Shown: positions 19,760 to 31,418, counted from the first letter of the stretch. The stretch: DNA of 33,682 nucleotides from Reticulitermes lucifugus (GCA_026260175.1 JAKCWW010004812.1:2872-36553), one strand, 5' to 3'. Notes: generated from the letters alone by a model not told the origin. Translations and numbers: made by a program.

Positions 19760-21969
19760 GGCAGCTTTACAGATCAAGTTGTGCCATCAGACACAAAAGT
19801 TTGGAGGCCACTTCCTTAAACGACACAAACTTTTCACACTGATTTTATCCCACCAACTTGGCTAGAAACTTCAAAGTTTACATAAGAATACACAATTTAC
19901 AAATCCACTGCATTCTGCAATGTGTGTCCATGCAATTATAGCATTGTTTAAAAAAGTAGCTTTTGTATGCTGGGTAAAAGCCAGTTTAGGTAAATATGTA
20001 TGCCATATTTTGTCAAAAAATTTTCAGTAATATATATTTACAAAATAATGATATTTATAATTTTTAAATAGCATATATATATATATATAATATTTTATAA
20101 TAAAACTGCTCTACTAGGAAACATTGTAATATGTACAGAAATAATTTGTTCTCTTATTTATATGTAAAAAATTACTACATTCAACAACATGGCTTCTCAG
20201 TATTTTTTCTGTACAAATATGAAAATGAAGCCATCATCAGCCATAAATTTTACAAAACTTTGCATGCATATGTTTCTATGTTATTCAGTTTAAAAAGTTC
20301 CCACTCAATACTGAAACAGGTTAAAGGAATCAGAGGAGGGAGGTTTGGATACAAAAAAAAATTTGGCAACTAACGGACAGTATTCCATAGAAAGTCTTAC
20401 TTAACAGTAGTTGAAGTCAGTGTCATTCTGAATACACAGTCACTATGAAATATTTTGGCAACAATCTCAAGAAAACAATAACAAACTATTTACAAAAGAG
20501 AGTCACAATACGTTCTTCTTTAATAAAATTCAAATAGGAGACATAAGCCCAGAATTGTACAGAAAATAATAAACATGGAAGAGAGGAATTGAAAGGACTG
20601 AACACTGAAAATTTCAATCAAGCAGTATGAGCAAATTATACATCTAGTATCACATGAGTGATCATTCCAAAGCATTAGTTTGAACTAATAAATTTAATGC
20701 ATATTTTTCCCCTTGTCATTACGAAATGTCATACTTTTCATTCAGTTTTGCAGATTTGAATTTTTTTTATATCTGTTTGTGCCATAAGTGCAGAGATTTT
20801 GTTCAGCAGTAACTGTTATTCTGTAATAATTAAACTCTCAGAAAATATCTTTCATTTTCAAAATGCGTAAATATTAGTAGTTGCCTACTCACAATGTTAC
20901 ATAAAATATAATTAAGTGAATGTTACGCTGGCATATTAAACACTTCTGCCTTGTATTCACGTGGTAGGCCGAAGACTACATTCATACATGACATCATAGA
21001 GGTCCCACTAATGAAAAGAGCAGAAAATGTTTCTACCACTGCATCATTTTAACCCTTCAATGACAGTGAGTTTTAATTTCCATCTACTGGCCAGGACAGA
21101 GAGGTTTTAAATCTATGGTACCCTTGAACACATCCACAACCATACAATGCACTGAGGTCAAAAGCATATGAAAAATTAAAGGTCCATACAGTGCACCAAG
21201 GCCGGCATTGAAGGGCAGAAGGATCAAAGCACTGTTTCCAAATGTTACATGCGTGTCCAAATTGTTTTGGTTGAATAAGATGGAAGCTAACACAAAAGAA
21301 AATGTATATGTTTTGAAGTACTCCAAGTACCTTCCTTGATAAATATATCACAGCCATGAAACCATGCAGCAACTTTAAAAGGATCCATTTCTAAGTGGAT
21401 TTTATGTTACTATGAAATTATCTTATGTATATTAATAATTTTTACACACAGGTTTCAGTACAAGTCTGTCACATGTAAGAATTTGGGATTCTGAAGGCAC
21501 ATTCCTTAATTTCTGGATTCTAATTATTGAGATCGCATTTGTCTATTACACACAGACACAGATATTACTTTATACAGCACAAATCAACCTGTTTTCTCAG
21601 TATACACAGTACCACACAGTCCTGGTTGCATTGCTAATTTTCTCCATTTTTCAAGTGCTAATTCAATTTCTCAACTTACCTAGCTTTGAATGAGATGCAC
21701 TGGAGTGATTCATGAGAGATGCAGGATAATGCAGCCATGGCCTATTTTAAGGTGCAGTCCCAATATTTATCTGGACTGACCACAAAGAAACTTAGTCAGA
21801 ACTGTCCATCCATGACCAGGATTTGAGTAAAATTCCAACTGAACAAAAGGAAAAAAATGGATTTTATGTGACTGTTACAGAACTTTCATTTGATAAAATA
21901 TCACAATACATTGACGTGATGTAACAAAACTATGCCAGACTTCACATAAATGAATATATAATAATCCAG
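19760..21969. other. Long stretch without recognised gene
   Basis: AT-rich, with a (TA)n run near 20074-20090. A hydrophobic minus-strand frame at 21084-21326 (TFGNSALILLPFNAGLGALY) is the only open stretch that drew attention. It matches no family I know and lacks clear splice sites. Confidence 0.4.
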
Positions 21970-22325
21970 TATAGCCTAACGTACATTTACCATGCCCCCC
22001 ATTACATTAATCCCTATAACTCGCCCAACCTTTCGTCACCTTTAAGCACATATGAATACTAACGTGCCTTGATTATTCAAATTTACCTCAGCTACACCAA
22101 TTCCTCACAAACTATCACAACAGTAGGTAACCTTAAGTTACTAGAAGTTATCATAGCTTGTCTCACATTATTTTAACCTCAGTTACCTCAATATACCTCA
22201 TACAATCAATCAAAATCAGACCTAATGCGACCTTAACCAAATTAACCTAACTGAAGCACTTTAACACAAACCCTATAACATAAGCCATGGCCTAACTTCA
22301 CACTTTGTACTCAACTCTAGCCATT
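21970..22325. repeat. G-poor ACCTAA/ACCTCA-rich tract
   Basis: The plus strand is strikingly poor in G and rich in short CCTAA, ACCTCA and ACCTTA words (TTAACCTCAGTTACCTCAAT, ATTAACCTAACTGAAG). They are loosely periodic and not a perfect tandem array. It could be a decayed interstitial insect telomere-like (CCTAA)n tract or simple compositional bias. Confidence 0.35.
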
Positions 22326-22429
22326 CTTTCACAAATTTGGTCCCACATGAGTAATAACACTAACAGATATAAAAACAACTTGTGGGTATGTGAAATTGGA
22401 TATGATGCAAGGGTTGAGGCATACTTTCT

Positions 22430-22900
22430 GCAAATATGTCAGAAGCATGGAACTAGCCCATCATGCGAAATTTGATGTTGCCACAGCACTGACGCTAAGG
22501 ATTAAGGTCTTCTGGGTTGATAAGCTGGAAAGCATGGCATTCACCCAGAACTCGCTTAACCCTTGATGATGATGGCAGAACATTCCTTTGAAATGTCTGG
22601 AATCAATAACCCTGCTACTCAGTACAATAGCCAATTTAATCCTCAACTAGCCCATCAGTGTTAATGAAGAAACTGAACTTTGAATGTTACCACCATTTGT
22701 TGTCTGTTTACAGTGTGATGGTGAACTGAAAGTCCCATGATCAGGGTGTTGCATAGATGGATGGTTAAGAATGAATATTCCATATTGTGGTCTTATGGGT
22801 TGACATACAGTGTACTCTGGCAGGTGGGTACCAGCATTTAAAACGAATACACTGCCCCCATCATCAGCATGTACGAGCAAGGCATTATTCATGCACAACA
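22430..22900 (-). repeat. Dispersed repeat family B fragments
   Basis: The minus strand at 22880-22760 reads DDGGSVFVLNAGTHLPEYTV and then QPIRPQY, matching DDGGS..LRNVGTHLPDYTVSQPRRPQ of family B. A second piece near 22560-22605, on the plus strand, resembles DDGRTFL.NV. Both are short and broken. Confidence 0.45.
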
Positions 22901-24105
22901 CCAGGAATGTAGGCTTCCTGTCAAGGAAAATATACCATTTACTTTGGCCCTAAAGACAAAAGACATGCACCATATACCCTGCTAGTGCAGAATGATTTTC
23001 ACTGGACAGACTGGATGTTCCTCTGAGATTAGAACCGAAGAATACTGTCAACCAATCAAGCTCCATCCCAACATCATAAATAAAGCAGATGGTTTCTGCC
23101 TCAGCAGGTCATGCAAGCCTCTCATTCACAGTTTGAAGGACTGCAGGAGGGGCCTTCTAGAAAACTAATCTTGTCTTGGCTTTCCTCTACCACAGACAGT
23201 CCTGAAAAGGGTTCTTGTTACTCTTCCATCCATGGCCTGAAAAAATGCACTTAATCTTCCTTCCATGCTTACAAAAGGCTCTTTGCTACTCTGCCTACCA
23301 TACACTGCAAAAAAGCTTTCTTACATTTTTACCACGCACTCTGTTACTTCCTGCCTTCATTACTCTTTCTACTATATCCTGCCAAAGGGCTCATTACAGC
23401 TCTTTCTCTTTTCATAGTCCACAGTTGCTACAGACCCATCCATGCCTCATCTCCTCTTCCCCATCAATCACTGATTGGTCACTCCTACCATCCATGACAT
23501 TTTTTTTGCTCTCTTTTGTACAAACAGCCACTTCCCAACTTGGTTGACTTCGCCCTGAAGATGGAGGCAGTACATTCTTCTGAGAGGTTGGTACCAATCT
23601 AACAGACTATAGTAACAAAAACTGTACTGCAAAATGTGGACTGTTCTAATTTTGCATTAGAAAGTGTCATATGTTCTAGAGAAATTAACCTTTTAACAGA
23701 AGAACTATAAAATACTGTCCCATTAAATGTGTATCTTTTTTGGTGTGAAAGGAAAACTGCTGTCCCACAGCGGGAATTAAATTGAACAATGCTCTGGCCA
23801 CGGCAGACGTGTAGGATTTAAATGACTGTACACTGAAGGTTAAGAATGTAAACAGAAATATTTCTATATAGCGTAAAATTTTTAGTTTCATACAACAATT
23901 TTCATTTTCTCTATTGATTGCAGCATTTCAGTTAGCTAACTGCGGTCTGCACAGATAACTGACAGTGTTGATATTATTTGATTGTCACATTCTAATTCAA
24001 CATAAAAATTCACAAGCTCAGGGTCTGATGTCTTCGTTCTCATCAACAGACCAGACCCATCAACAAATAAGACACCCAGAAAGTTGGCTCAAGCAGTAAC
24101 GCTTC
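22901..24105. other. Stretch without recognised gene
   Basis: A plus-strand phrase near 23550-23590 (PEDGGSTFF) is another short family B remnant. The pyrimidine-rich segment 23215-23500 has an open frame but no domain. Confidence 0.4.
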
Positions 24106-24109
24106 AGAC

Positions 24110-24250
24110 ATGTATTTAGGAGTACCCTGTTCAAATATTGGGGCAGGCAGACTGTCATGATGAAGTGTTTCGAGGATTTCCTCAGTTCCTCCAGGCAAAT
24201 GCCAGGCTACTACCTTAAATTAGGTCATGACTGATTATTTTGCACCCTTT
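24110..24250 (+). repeat. Possible LINE-tail repeat fragment
   Basis: GGATTTCCTCAGTTCCTCCA translates to GFPQFLQANA, a phrase I recall from Blattodea repeat translations (FPQFLQANARIVP). The fragment is short and the parent element is unknown. Confidence 0.3.
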
Positions 24251-25384
24251 TGGATTCATTACTCACTGTCATCCAGTTACTGACAGCACTGTTAACAAAG
24301 CTACAAACAAAGAGAGCACTGCTTGGGACCAAGGCAGTTCATGTGGGATATGCATTACATTGAGCTGTCCTTAGAAGGGTTTGGCATGGTCTTCCATTTG
24401 CCACGCTTCTCTTTTCAGTAATTCCTCTACTCTAATTCCTCATAATCACTTTTCATCCCTACTATTCATTCATTCATGTTGAACCATATCAATAAACATT
24501 CAATACTATTTTCTTCTAACAGTAATATAACAATGCCCACTGAATACCAAACAGGGTATGTCTTGATTTGTTATTGTTAACAAATCAACTGCAGTTTCAG
24601 TAACACATTACTTGTAACACCAACAGTACATTCCGTCACGTGATAATGACTTTAGTCCACATGTAGGTTTCATGTTCCTCTCTCCACTTTATGTTCCTTC
24701 TTCCATTCCTTCATACCTTTACCTTGCTCCCTCCTTTCTCCTGTACTCCTTTCCCAGACTTCTTATTTTTCAATCCCATTATAATTTTCTTCCCCCTTTT
24801 TACCTCGCTCTCTTTCATGTTAAAGCAGTATAGGTAAATATTACTACAAAACATTCATCATTTTAGAAGATGTGAATATATGCCTGTAAAATGATATGTT
24901 GAGGCCTACAAGTAATGCCATCTCACATTCACAGTAAATACATCCTGTGTCAGTGCAGACAACATGATTTCACGTATGATATTATTAGTAATATAGCCTG
25001 TAGCAATACAGTGATCACCACGTTACTGTTTTTATGTAGAATAAATAATAATTTATTCAGGAAACCAATGAATTGTATTTCACTGAAAGGAACTAGTAAC
25101 TTGGAGGTAAGAGTATGGAATATGAGTACAGCAACCCTTGCTGCTTGCCGGGGGCTAACTTCTTGAGAACCACGTAAATGGTAAAAATGCAATGCACAAG
25201 GTCAAAGCATTATACGAAAAATGAAGTGAGGAAAACCAAAGACTCAGAAAACATGTTAATTAGCACATATGATGATTAATAAATATGAAAACATCAGTGT
25301 TGGCACTCCTGGCTGAAAATTGTCAGGGTGACTGAATGACAATGAATGTATAGTACTGGGGGAGGAAGAAGACTCAGTAAAGAA
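24251..25384. other. Stretch without recognised gene
   Basis: Pyrimidine-rich near 24660-24830, AT-rich elsewhere. No supported feature. Confidence 0.4.
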
Positions 25385-25975
25385 AGAGGTGACCTTTGAC
25401 TGCTACACCTTCTTCTGTGTGTCCTTATACACCACCCTGGGGTGCCATGACAGCCTCCATGTTGGGCCTAATTTCATGCACCTCTGCATGAAATGGCCAG
25501 CGGTCAATTAAGTCAACAATCTGGAACCCTTTCTTCAGAGCACCGGTAGTCAGCTGAAGCCTCTCCATAATCAGTTAACTCAGCAGCTCGGGAGTTGAGA
25601 AATTGTGCATATGAGCCTCTTCCAAATATGGAAATCCTTCTGCTGGAACTTTATGAGCTAACATGAGAAAGTTCCTTATTTCATCCTGCTGCTTGGGGAA
25701 CCCCCCAGCAGTCACTAACTGCTTCAGAGCAAAGCTTCTTCAGTAACAGACTTCAGCTTCTCCAGGGACACCTTTACATATACTGTGCAATCAGCTGCTC
25801 TACATAACTCTCACTACTCGCTGACACTAACAAATATCTCTCTGTGACCTGCATCCCAAGATATCGTGGAAGGTACAATTCTTCACCAGCGTGTACATCA
25901 TACTTTCCAGAAATAATTAGAACATGAATCTTTTGTTTAGTTTCTGGAGGTTGCACTACTTCATGTATGAGGCAT
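25385..25975 (-). pseudogene. Decayed coding relic of unrecognised protein
   Basis: On the minus strand three consecutive blocks form one roughly 195-residue protein broken by frameshifts and stops. Block 1 (25956-25774) includes VQPPETKQKIHVLIISGKYD and YLPRYLGMQVTERYLLVSAS. Block 2, after a small frameshift, reads KVSLEKLKSVTEEALL. Block 3 (about 25703-25385) includes PKQQDEIRNFLMLAHKVPAE, GFPYLEEAHMHNFSTPELL, a stop, ALKKGFQIVDLIDRWPFHAE and RPNMEAVMAPQGGV, then another stop. The coherent, charged, low-complexity-free text across frames argues for a real former gene. No introns are evident, which fits a processed pseudogene or a transposon-borne gene. I do not recognise the family. Confidence 0.55.
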
Positions 25976-26385
25976 TAAAAACCAATAAACCGTCATACTG
26001 TCAGTAATATATGCTTATCGGTGTGGGTTTGTTGGCCCACCTATGGCGTACTGACAATCCAGTTCCTGAAGATGCAACGTGTTACTGCGATCAGCTACAT
26101 GTAATTTGATGTTTAAAGGTTGGTGTAAATGTTAAAGGAGACATTTCAACATATGCAATGCATCTACATTACAGATATGTATAAATACAGACAAAATTTA
26201 TGTGGGCTTAAATTAAAATGTAAATGTAGGTTGAGGTTTCTGGCATTGAGACTTTTGTTGCAAAATACTTACAGTACCGGTCTAGCCTCACTCAGGTCTA
26301 TATTTCACACAAAACCAGGGAGGAGAGGAAAGTGCCCAACTAATTAGTTACATGGAACGCAACCCTTCTTACAAAGCTATTAGTT
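25976..26385. other. Stretch without recognised gene
   Basis: Nothing supported. It is the upstream flank of the relic at 25385-25975 on the minus strand. Confidence 0.35.
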
Positions 26386-26389
26386 TCTC

Positions 26390-26930
26390 TGCTAGTCCAG
26401 AAATTCCTGTATTTTATAGAACCCATGGTTCACTGCCACTTCTTCCTATACCAAGCCAGATTTATCTAGTCCAATGCCATCCTAGCCAGTCTGTAAATTA
26501 ATTTGAATGTTATCCTCCCATACATACCTACATCTTCCAAGTGGTCTCTTTCTTTCAGGATTCCCCCACCAAAACCCTGTATGTATTACTCTTCTCCGCG
26601 TGTGCAACATGCCCTGCCCATCTCATCCTCCTTGATTTGCTCACCCCAATAATATTCAGTGAGCAGTACAAGTGGTGAAGCTCCTCATTATGCAGTTTTC
26701 TCCAGCCTCATGGTATTTTCTCCCTCTTGGGCACAAACATCTTCCTCAGCACTGTTCTCGAACACCCTCAACCAATAATCTTCCCATAATTTGAGAGAAC
26801 AAATTTCACACTCATATAAAGCAACAGATAAAATTTTAATTTTCATGTTTTTAGGCAGGTAATGGGAAGACAAAACCTCTGAACCGAAGTGTAGCAAGCA
26901 TTCCCTCACTTTAATACTGTTTTAGTTTCT
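26390..26930 (-). pseudogene. LINE reverse-transcriptase C-terminal relic 2
   Basis: Minus-strand frames give, in order, KNMKIKILSVALYECEICSL, RVFENS, an arginine/lysine segment EEDVCAQEGENTMRLEK, and WRKLHNEELHHLYCS. IIGVSKSRRMRWAGHVAHA, YRVLVGESERKRPLGRCRYV and WEDNIQINLQT follow. This is the thumb and C-terminal end of an arthropod non-LTR (LINE) reverse transcriptase polyprotein. The catalytic YxDD region would lie farther 5' and is absent. Several frameshifts and stops make it non-functional. Orientation and motif order match relic 1 at 15575-15960, so both descend from related LINEs, each 5'-truncated. Confidence 0.85.
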
Positions 26931-27261
26931 TCCTACATGCAATTTTTATCTGTTAGTGTCATTCTGCAATATTTGAATACTGCACATTTTCACTGAATGT
27001 ATGAGCTATCTTTATGTTGTGATTTTGTCCTGCATTCTGTTCACAAGACACGAACAGTGTCCTACTGCTGTGACAATCCCTTCTGAATCTTAACAGATCT
27101 TAAATAGCACCTCTGAAGTAATATAACTGTTATTCACTTGAGTCAAGAAATTCGGAATATGTTCAAAACGTGGTGACAAGCGCACTTATGATACTCCTGC
27201 TTTGATGTGTACCAATATACACAACATTCGGTGCTGATCTACGAACTGTACTAAAACCACA
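26931..27261. other. Stretch without recognised gene
   Basis: AT-rich spacer between a LINE relic and a SINE. Confidence 0.4.
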
Positions 27262-27535
27262 AGTTGTCCCTGCACATGCCATAAAGGCATACAGGAGAGT
27301 GGAAGTATAGCTCCATGCATTCTCACCCTCCAAAATACATAAAGGTGAGTGGTCAGCTTCACATCCTGGCTGCTTTATGCCCAGGCAAAGTGCCCCCATT
27401 ATCCATTCAATAAATAGCAGGCTGGTCTGGACACTTTGGAGAAGAGAAAAATCTCTTGCCCCTGCTGGGAATTGAACCACAATTTGCTGGTCATTCAGCT
27501 TGTAGCCTGGTCATTATACAGACTATGCTGTATTA
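27262..27535 (-). mobile_element. SINE family 2, copy 5 (diverged)
   Basis: The minus strand begins with a tRNA-like head (TACAGCATAGTCTGTATAAT) and a B-box-like GGTTCAATTCCC. It then has TTTTTCTCTTCTCCAAAGTG, TCCAGACCAGCCTGCT and the GTATGCCTTTATGGC end, matching the layout of copies 2 to 4. Many substitutions mark it as older. Confidence 0.65.
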
Positions 27536-27574
27536 AAAGTATATATAAAGGGATAAAAAAAATGTACAACTGCA

Positions 27575-27700
27575 ACTTTAGTGCTGTGTTCTGGAGTGTA
27601 ATGCCTTGTGGACTGGTACAAGTGTACTAACGATGCAGATGAACCTGGTGCCTCCACCACCAGGGGAGATGACGCTCTAACTGTTAGGAACCAGAACACC
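27575..27700 (+). repeat. Dispersed repeat family B fragment
   Basis: The plus-strand translation FSAVFWSVMPCGLVQVY, a stop, and then TWCLHHQGR match the FWDV.PC.LV.VY.RF..TCCLHHQG consensus as I remember it. Confidence 0.55.
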
Positions 27701-27949
27701 TGAAGTTGTTTGGTCACAATACAGAGTGGATAAGAAGGGGAAGACGGTATGATTCCTGGTAAAAGTAGCGATATTTCTCTTCTACACAGCATTCAGACTA
27801 TCACTGGGCCCACCAAGCCTAACCAGTGGTTACATGAGGTTCTTTCTTAGGAGTTAAATTGGTTGGGGCACAACCTGAGTACACACCTCCATCCTGTACA
27901 ACATTAACAATGCTATACCCCCACTGCCCCAAATCTGCATGGCAAGGTA

Positions 27950-27955
27950 TTTAAT
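27950..27955 (-). terminator. Candidate poly(A) signal of zinc-finger gene
   Basis: ATTAAA on the minus strand lies about 250 bases past the stop codon at 28202. It is the nearest plausible signal I see, but without transcript data it is only a candidate. Confidence 0.25.
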
Positions 27956-28201
27956 AAAGCAGATGAACAACTTCACCTTTTACCTGCAACTGTATCTACC
28001 TTTCACGGCAAGAATGTGTTACGTGGACTTCTCCCTGTATTCTGAAATTTAGCCAGTAATTATTTAGAACATGAGATCCATGCTTTGAAAAGATCACTTA
28101 ACAATATTACCAACACAACTACTACACCATTAAATGGACTTCTTTCAAAACATTTCACCCAGAACAGATATTCCTGTGTAGTACACAAAAATCAGCAACA
28201 A

Positions 28202-28333
28202 TCACTGCAAAGTGGTAAGCTCATCCTTTTGTTGATGGATTACTAGATGGCTCTGAAGTAACTGTTGCGAGATGAAACCAGCATCACAGAATTCACAAAC
28301 AAATGGCCTAGCTTGAGCATGGGACAGGAGATG
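28202..28333 (-). CDS. C2H2 zinc-finger protein, last coding exon
   Basis: A clean acceptor, TTTTGTTTCAG, precedes CATCTCC at 28333, and the frame closes with TGA at 28204-28202 after 43 residues. The exon supplies the two histidines of a finger whose cysteines lie in the previous exon (HLLSH). It then gives a complete finger, CEFCDAGFISQQLLQSHLVI followed by H, fitting C-x2-C-x12-H-x3-H, joined by the linker AQARPFV. The last residues (QQKDELTTLQ) are a short polar tail. Joining to the exon at 29887 is phase 0 and rebuilds the canonical spacing exactly. This is strong internal evidence for the splice. The protein family is nucleic-acid binding. The specific orthologue is not recognised. Confidence 0.88.
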   Translation of the reverse strand, partial: HLLSHAQARPFVCEFCDAGFISQQLLQSHLVIHQQKDELTTLQ

Positions 28334-29886
28334 CTGAAACAAAATAACACATAAATTAGACAAGGCACTGTACTGATAGGCAGCTGCAGTTAACTGTGCA
28401 AACTATAAAGTGGACACTCGTTACATATGATGTTCTAGAACAGCATACCAAGGTCACGGAAATTAAATCTTGAGATGTGACATACGTGGGAAATTGATGC
28501 TTCCTTAATTCTTACAGCCTTGTCAAGAAGCTAAGAAAGTTGCACAAAATGACTAGCTTATTATACCATGAATAGTTGAGATAAATTTTATAAAATTCCA
28601 CATGATGAATAAAACAAAACATAAAGTCATCCCTCTGCACACCATGAAGGGATATGGGGACTGGAGATACACCTTCACTTTCCCATGTGCTTTCATGGCT
28701 TGCAAAGGGAGAAATTTATGTTTATACTTTTTCTCTAAGTACCAATTTATGTGTGCCTTTTGGGTTTACTTTTGAGTTCTGTCCATAATTTTTTCTGGAA
28801 AAACCCTGGGAACAAAGAAGTGTAGTAAATATTAACTTAATTACCAACTGTCTTAACTTGCTTACACATTTGCACGGTATGAACGATATAAAGTTTGTCT
28901 TAACTTGTTGCTCAAGTAATTCAGCTGTGTTACCAACCAGTACACCCATATCTTGCTGTATGAACATAATCTATCCACAAAAAATGTCCGTAATGCAAAA
29001 ATCCATACAGAAAAATCTGCAGCAACACAAGTGGAAGTGTACTAACTCTTGTGCTCAGCTGACCCGATTTACACACCATTTGCCCATAAAAGTACAAAAT
29101 ATTCCTTACAGCAAAAAACAGGAACAAATTATCTTTGTGGGTTAAAGTGAAAATCCATAAAGTGGACGTCCATAAAGTGAAGGATGAGTGTACTTAATTG
29201 CTTTACTGCAGGTAATTTTGCCATACAGCAGTATTTAAATAGACAAACGATATGCAACATTACACATCATATTTTATTATTACATATGTAATTTTCCTGT
29301 GTCAAGACTTCGTATGGGCATGGCAATACATTTTTGCAGCCAATAAACCACTAAAATAAATGGTTACAATTTTACTTGCAAAATGAACCAAAATGCCGGC
29401 AATACAACCCTCCATTTTTTGAGTAGATGGATGAGCTGGAAAAAGGTTATGTGACATATGGGGAAGGAAAATCAGCCGGGGCTGTGTACTGTGAGAACTT
29501 TAGAAAGCTTGCCTTACACCTCGTGCCCATTAAATCCCTTTCATGAAAAGGCCAAAAGTTTCTATATCCTCACACACAGCCATGGTCTGTCTTTCCTCTC
29601 CATATATACCACTCTCCTTCTTGGCTTAGCCTTCTACCCTGATAATGCAGACAGCTGCTTCCTCCAAACACTGGCAGCAAAGCCTTCTTTTGCATGACAC
29701 TATTGCCCAAAACCATTATTAACATTATGACTGAAATGCTGTGAAAGCCTAAAACCAGTAACATAACCCAGTTTTGAGGTAAGAGAGTACTTGCCAGTTG
29801 GCAAAACTCATCAACTCATCTCTGACCTCTACAAGTTTTCACTGGTATAAATCTTGTTACTGAAAGTATTATATGGTTCAACATAC
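28334..29886 (-). other. Zinc-finger gene intron between last two exons
   Basis: It runs from the donor GTATGT (29886) to the acceptor at 28334. It contains a family B repeat fragment (29580-29700). Near 28400 and 29160 there are short direct CATAAAGTGGAC motifs, possibly worn transposon ends. No further exon is needed, since the flanking exons join perfectly. Confidence 0.75.
29580..29700 (-). repeat. Dispersed repeat family B fragment, intronic
   Basis: The minus-strand frame PVFGGSSCLHYQGRRLSQEG matches RRFGGT..LHLQGRR.SQ of family B. Confidence 0.6.
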
Positions 29887-30936
29887 TTTCTGAAGGGATT
29901 CCTGACTCAATTGCACTTTTCCACAGAGATCACAGCTGAGCATGGTTTGATGGCCCTCTGGAGCACTGGTGTCCCCTTTCTGCTGCTCACTTGTCAGCAA
30001 CTGTCTACTGTCCACTGATTCACATTTATCCCTTGAGGCAGACTGATCACTTTTGGCACTTTCATCTACATTTTGTTGCTGTCTGGATTCACTGGAACTT
30101 TGCACCTCTAGTTCTGCTCTACTAGTATCAGTTTCCAACCTCTGGCACTTAATATCTGACTCATTTAATGTAACACATGCTTCCATCACTTGACCTAATG
30201 AAACATGAACTTCCATATCATCTTCCATTACTTTCTTTGGCAACTGTTTGCCAGTGTCCTTTTCAGAATTCAAGACTTCCTCTGCCATGTTTGACAATTT
30301 GTTACTCTCACTTACTTTAATATCCATATTAGTCAATGATTTACATTCTAATCTCCTAATTTCTTCCTCTAAAGCCACCTGGTGCCCATCAGAAGTCATC
30401 AGTTGAGTTTCCAAATCACTATTGCTTGCTGCTGTTACCCTACTTTCCAAGTTCAGAGAATCACTCTCACTGTTCAGGCTGCTTCTTTTGTCACGCTCAC
30501 TTGTACACAAATTATCAGAGTTTTTCATTGTGGGCATATTTGTAGAACCTGACACTTTGAAATCCTGCCGATCAGGTGTAGGCCTTTTAGAAAATGGTCC
30601 TAGGAAACTTGAGTCCTGTATTTCTTTACCACTGGCTGTCATGGAAGGCCTTTTACGAAACTGACTTAGACAATTAACAGTTAAAACTTTGCTGATTCCA
30701 TCAGATGAAACTGGCACTGGCATGTTTAATTTTTGGTTATGTAATGTTGGCACTTTTGATGTAAGCACTATAGTACTATCTGAAGTTTTAGTATTAGAAG
30801 AAGTGAACTGTGAAGGATCCTCAGTCATCTCTGTGCTTGAGTCATGCTCAACAAACACGTGAACCCGGAGACCTCCTAGGTTAGGAAATGTCAGCTTGCA
30901 GGTTGAACAGCTGAACATGGAGGATTGTCCACCATC
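29887..30936 (-). CDS. C2H2 zinc-finger protein, large internal exon
   Basis: This exon is 1050 bases and 350 codons, phase 0 at both ends. The acceptor TGTATTAG precedes GATGGTGG at 30936, and the donor GTATGT follows AAA at 29887. Near its start is a finger, CSTCKLTFPNLGGLRVH then VFVEH, fitting C-x2-C-x12-H-x4-H. A long Ser/Thr/Glu/Lys-rich region of about 300 residues follows, with no predicted fold (for example DIKVSESNKLSNMAEEVLNS). At the very end is a half finger, CDLCGKVQLSQESLQK, whose histidines are in the next exon. The layout suggests a nuclear DNA-binding regulator with widely spaced fingers. Reading from the first ATG (30918) would wrongly make this a single-exon gene. The splice acceptor and the upstream exon argue otherwise. 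I cannot name the orthologue. Confidence 0.9.
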
Positions 30937-31113
30937 CTAATACATCACCAAGAAGTACAGATCAGTAACATAGTGGATACAGTGCCAATTTAAGGGATCT
31001 TCAATGATAATAAAAATTGGGCAGCAAATTACAAATCTGGGCACTTTAAGATAGCTATTTCTTCAGAAAATAGCACATCATTTTCATTTTGATATATAGG
31101 TTTATGAAATTAC

Positions 31114-31287
31114 CCTATTTACCAAAATATAAGACGATCCTGCATATAATATGACCCCACTTCACAATTTTCAGGGAAATACCTACACAAAATGCATTTA
31201 ACGTTGTGCACGATTATAAAGTGACCCCCTGTTTTTCAGTTGATGGATTAGGAAAATATCCTTGTCTTTTATATTTGGGTAAATAGG
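31114..31287. mobile_element. ATAAGAC-type MITE, copy 2
   Basis: The left end CCTATTTACCAAAATATAAG is mirrored by a right end whose reverse complement is CCTATTTACCCAAATATAAA. It is about 174 bp, the same size as the copy at 19587-19759. It is non-coding and sits in the zinc-finger intron. Confidence 0.75.
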
Positions 31288-31382
31288 ATAATGTGGCACT
31301 ACAGTAAATATAGCAACAACAGTCTAGACCAGGCAGAATTCTAGCACCAGATGCTCTTGAATTGAAGTTGAAACTGAAATTT

Positions 31383-31401
31383 AAAAAAAAAAAAAAAAAA
31401 A
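31383..31401. repeat. Poly(A) run
   Basis: Nineteen consecutive A residues lie 17 bases before a Tigger-type MITE. It may be the tail of an old retroelement, but no body is recognisable to its left. Confidence 0.85.
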
Positions 31402-31418
31402 CTTTATTCATCTTGCTA

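Noticed and set aside
21084..21326. Hydrophobic 80-residue minus-strand frame as a membrane-protein exon
   Set aside because: No family motif, no convincing acceptor upstream, and the length is ordinary for random frames in this DNA.
28722..28967. Minus-strand frame ending HKLVLREKV as a Tigger transposase start
   Set aside because: Only about ten residues look right, the text before them is unrelated, and a stop follows at once.
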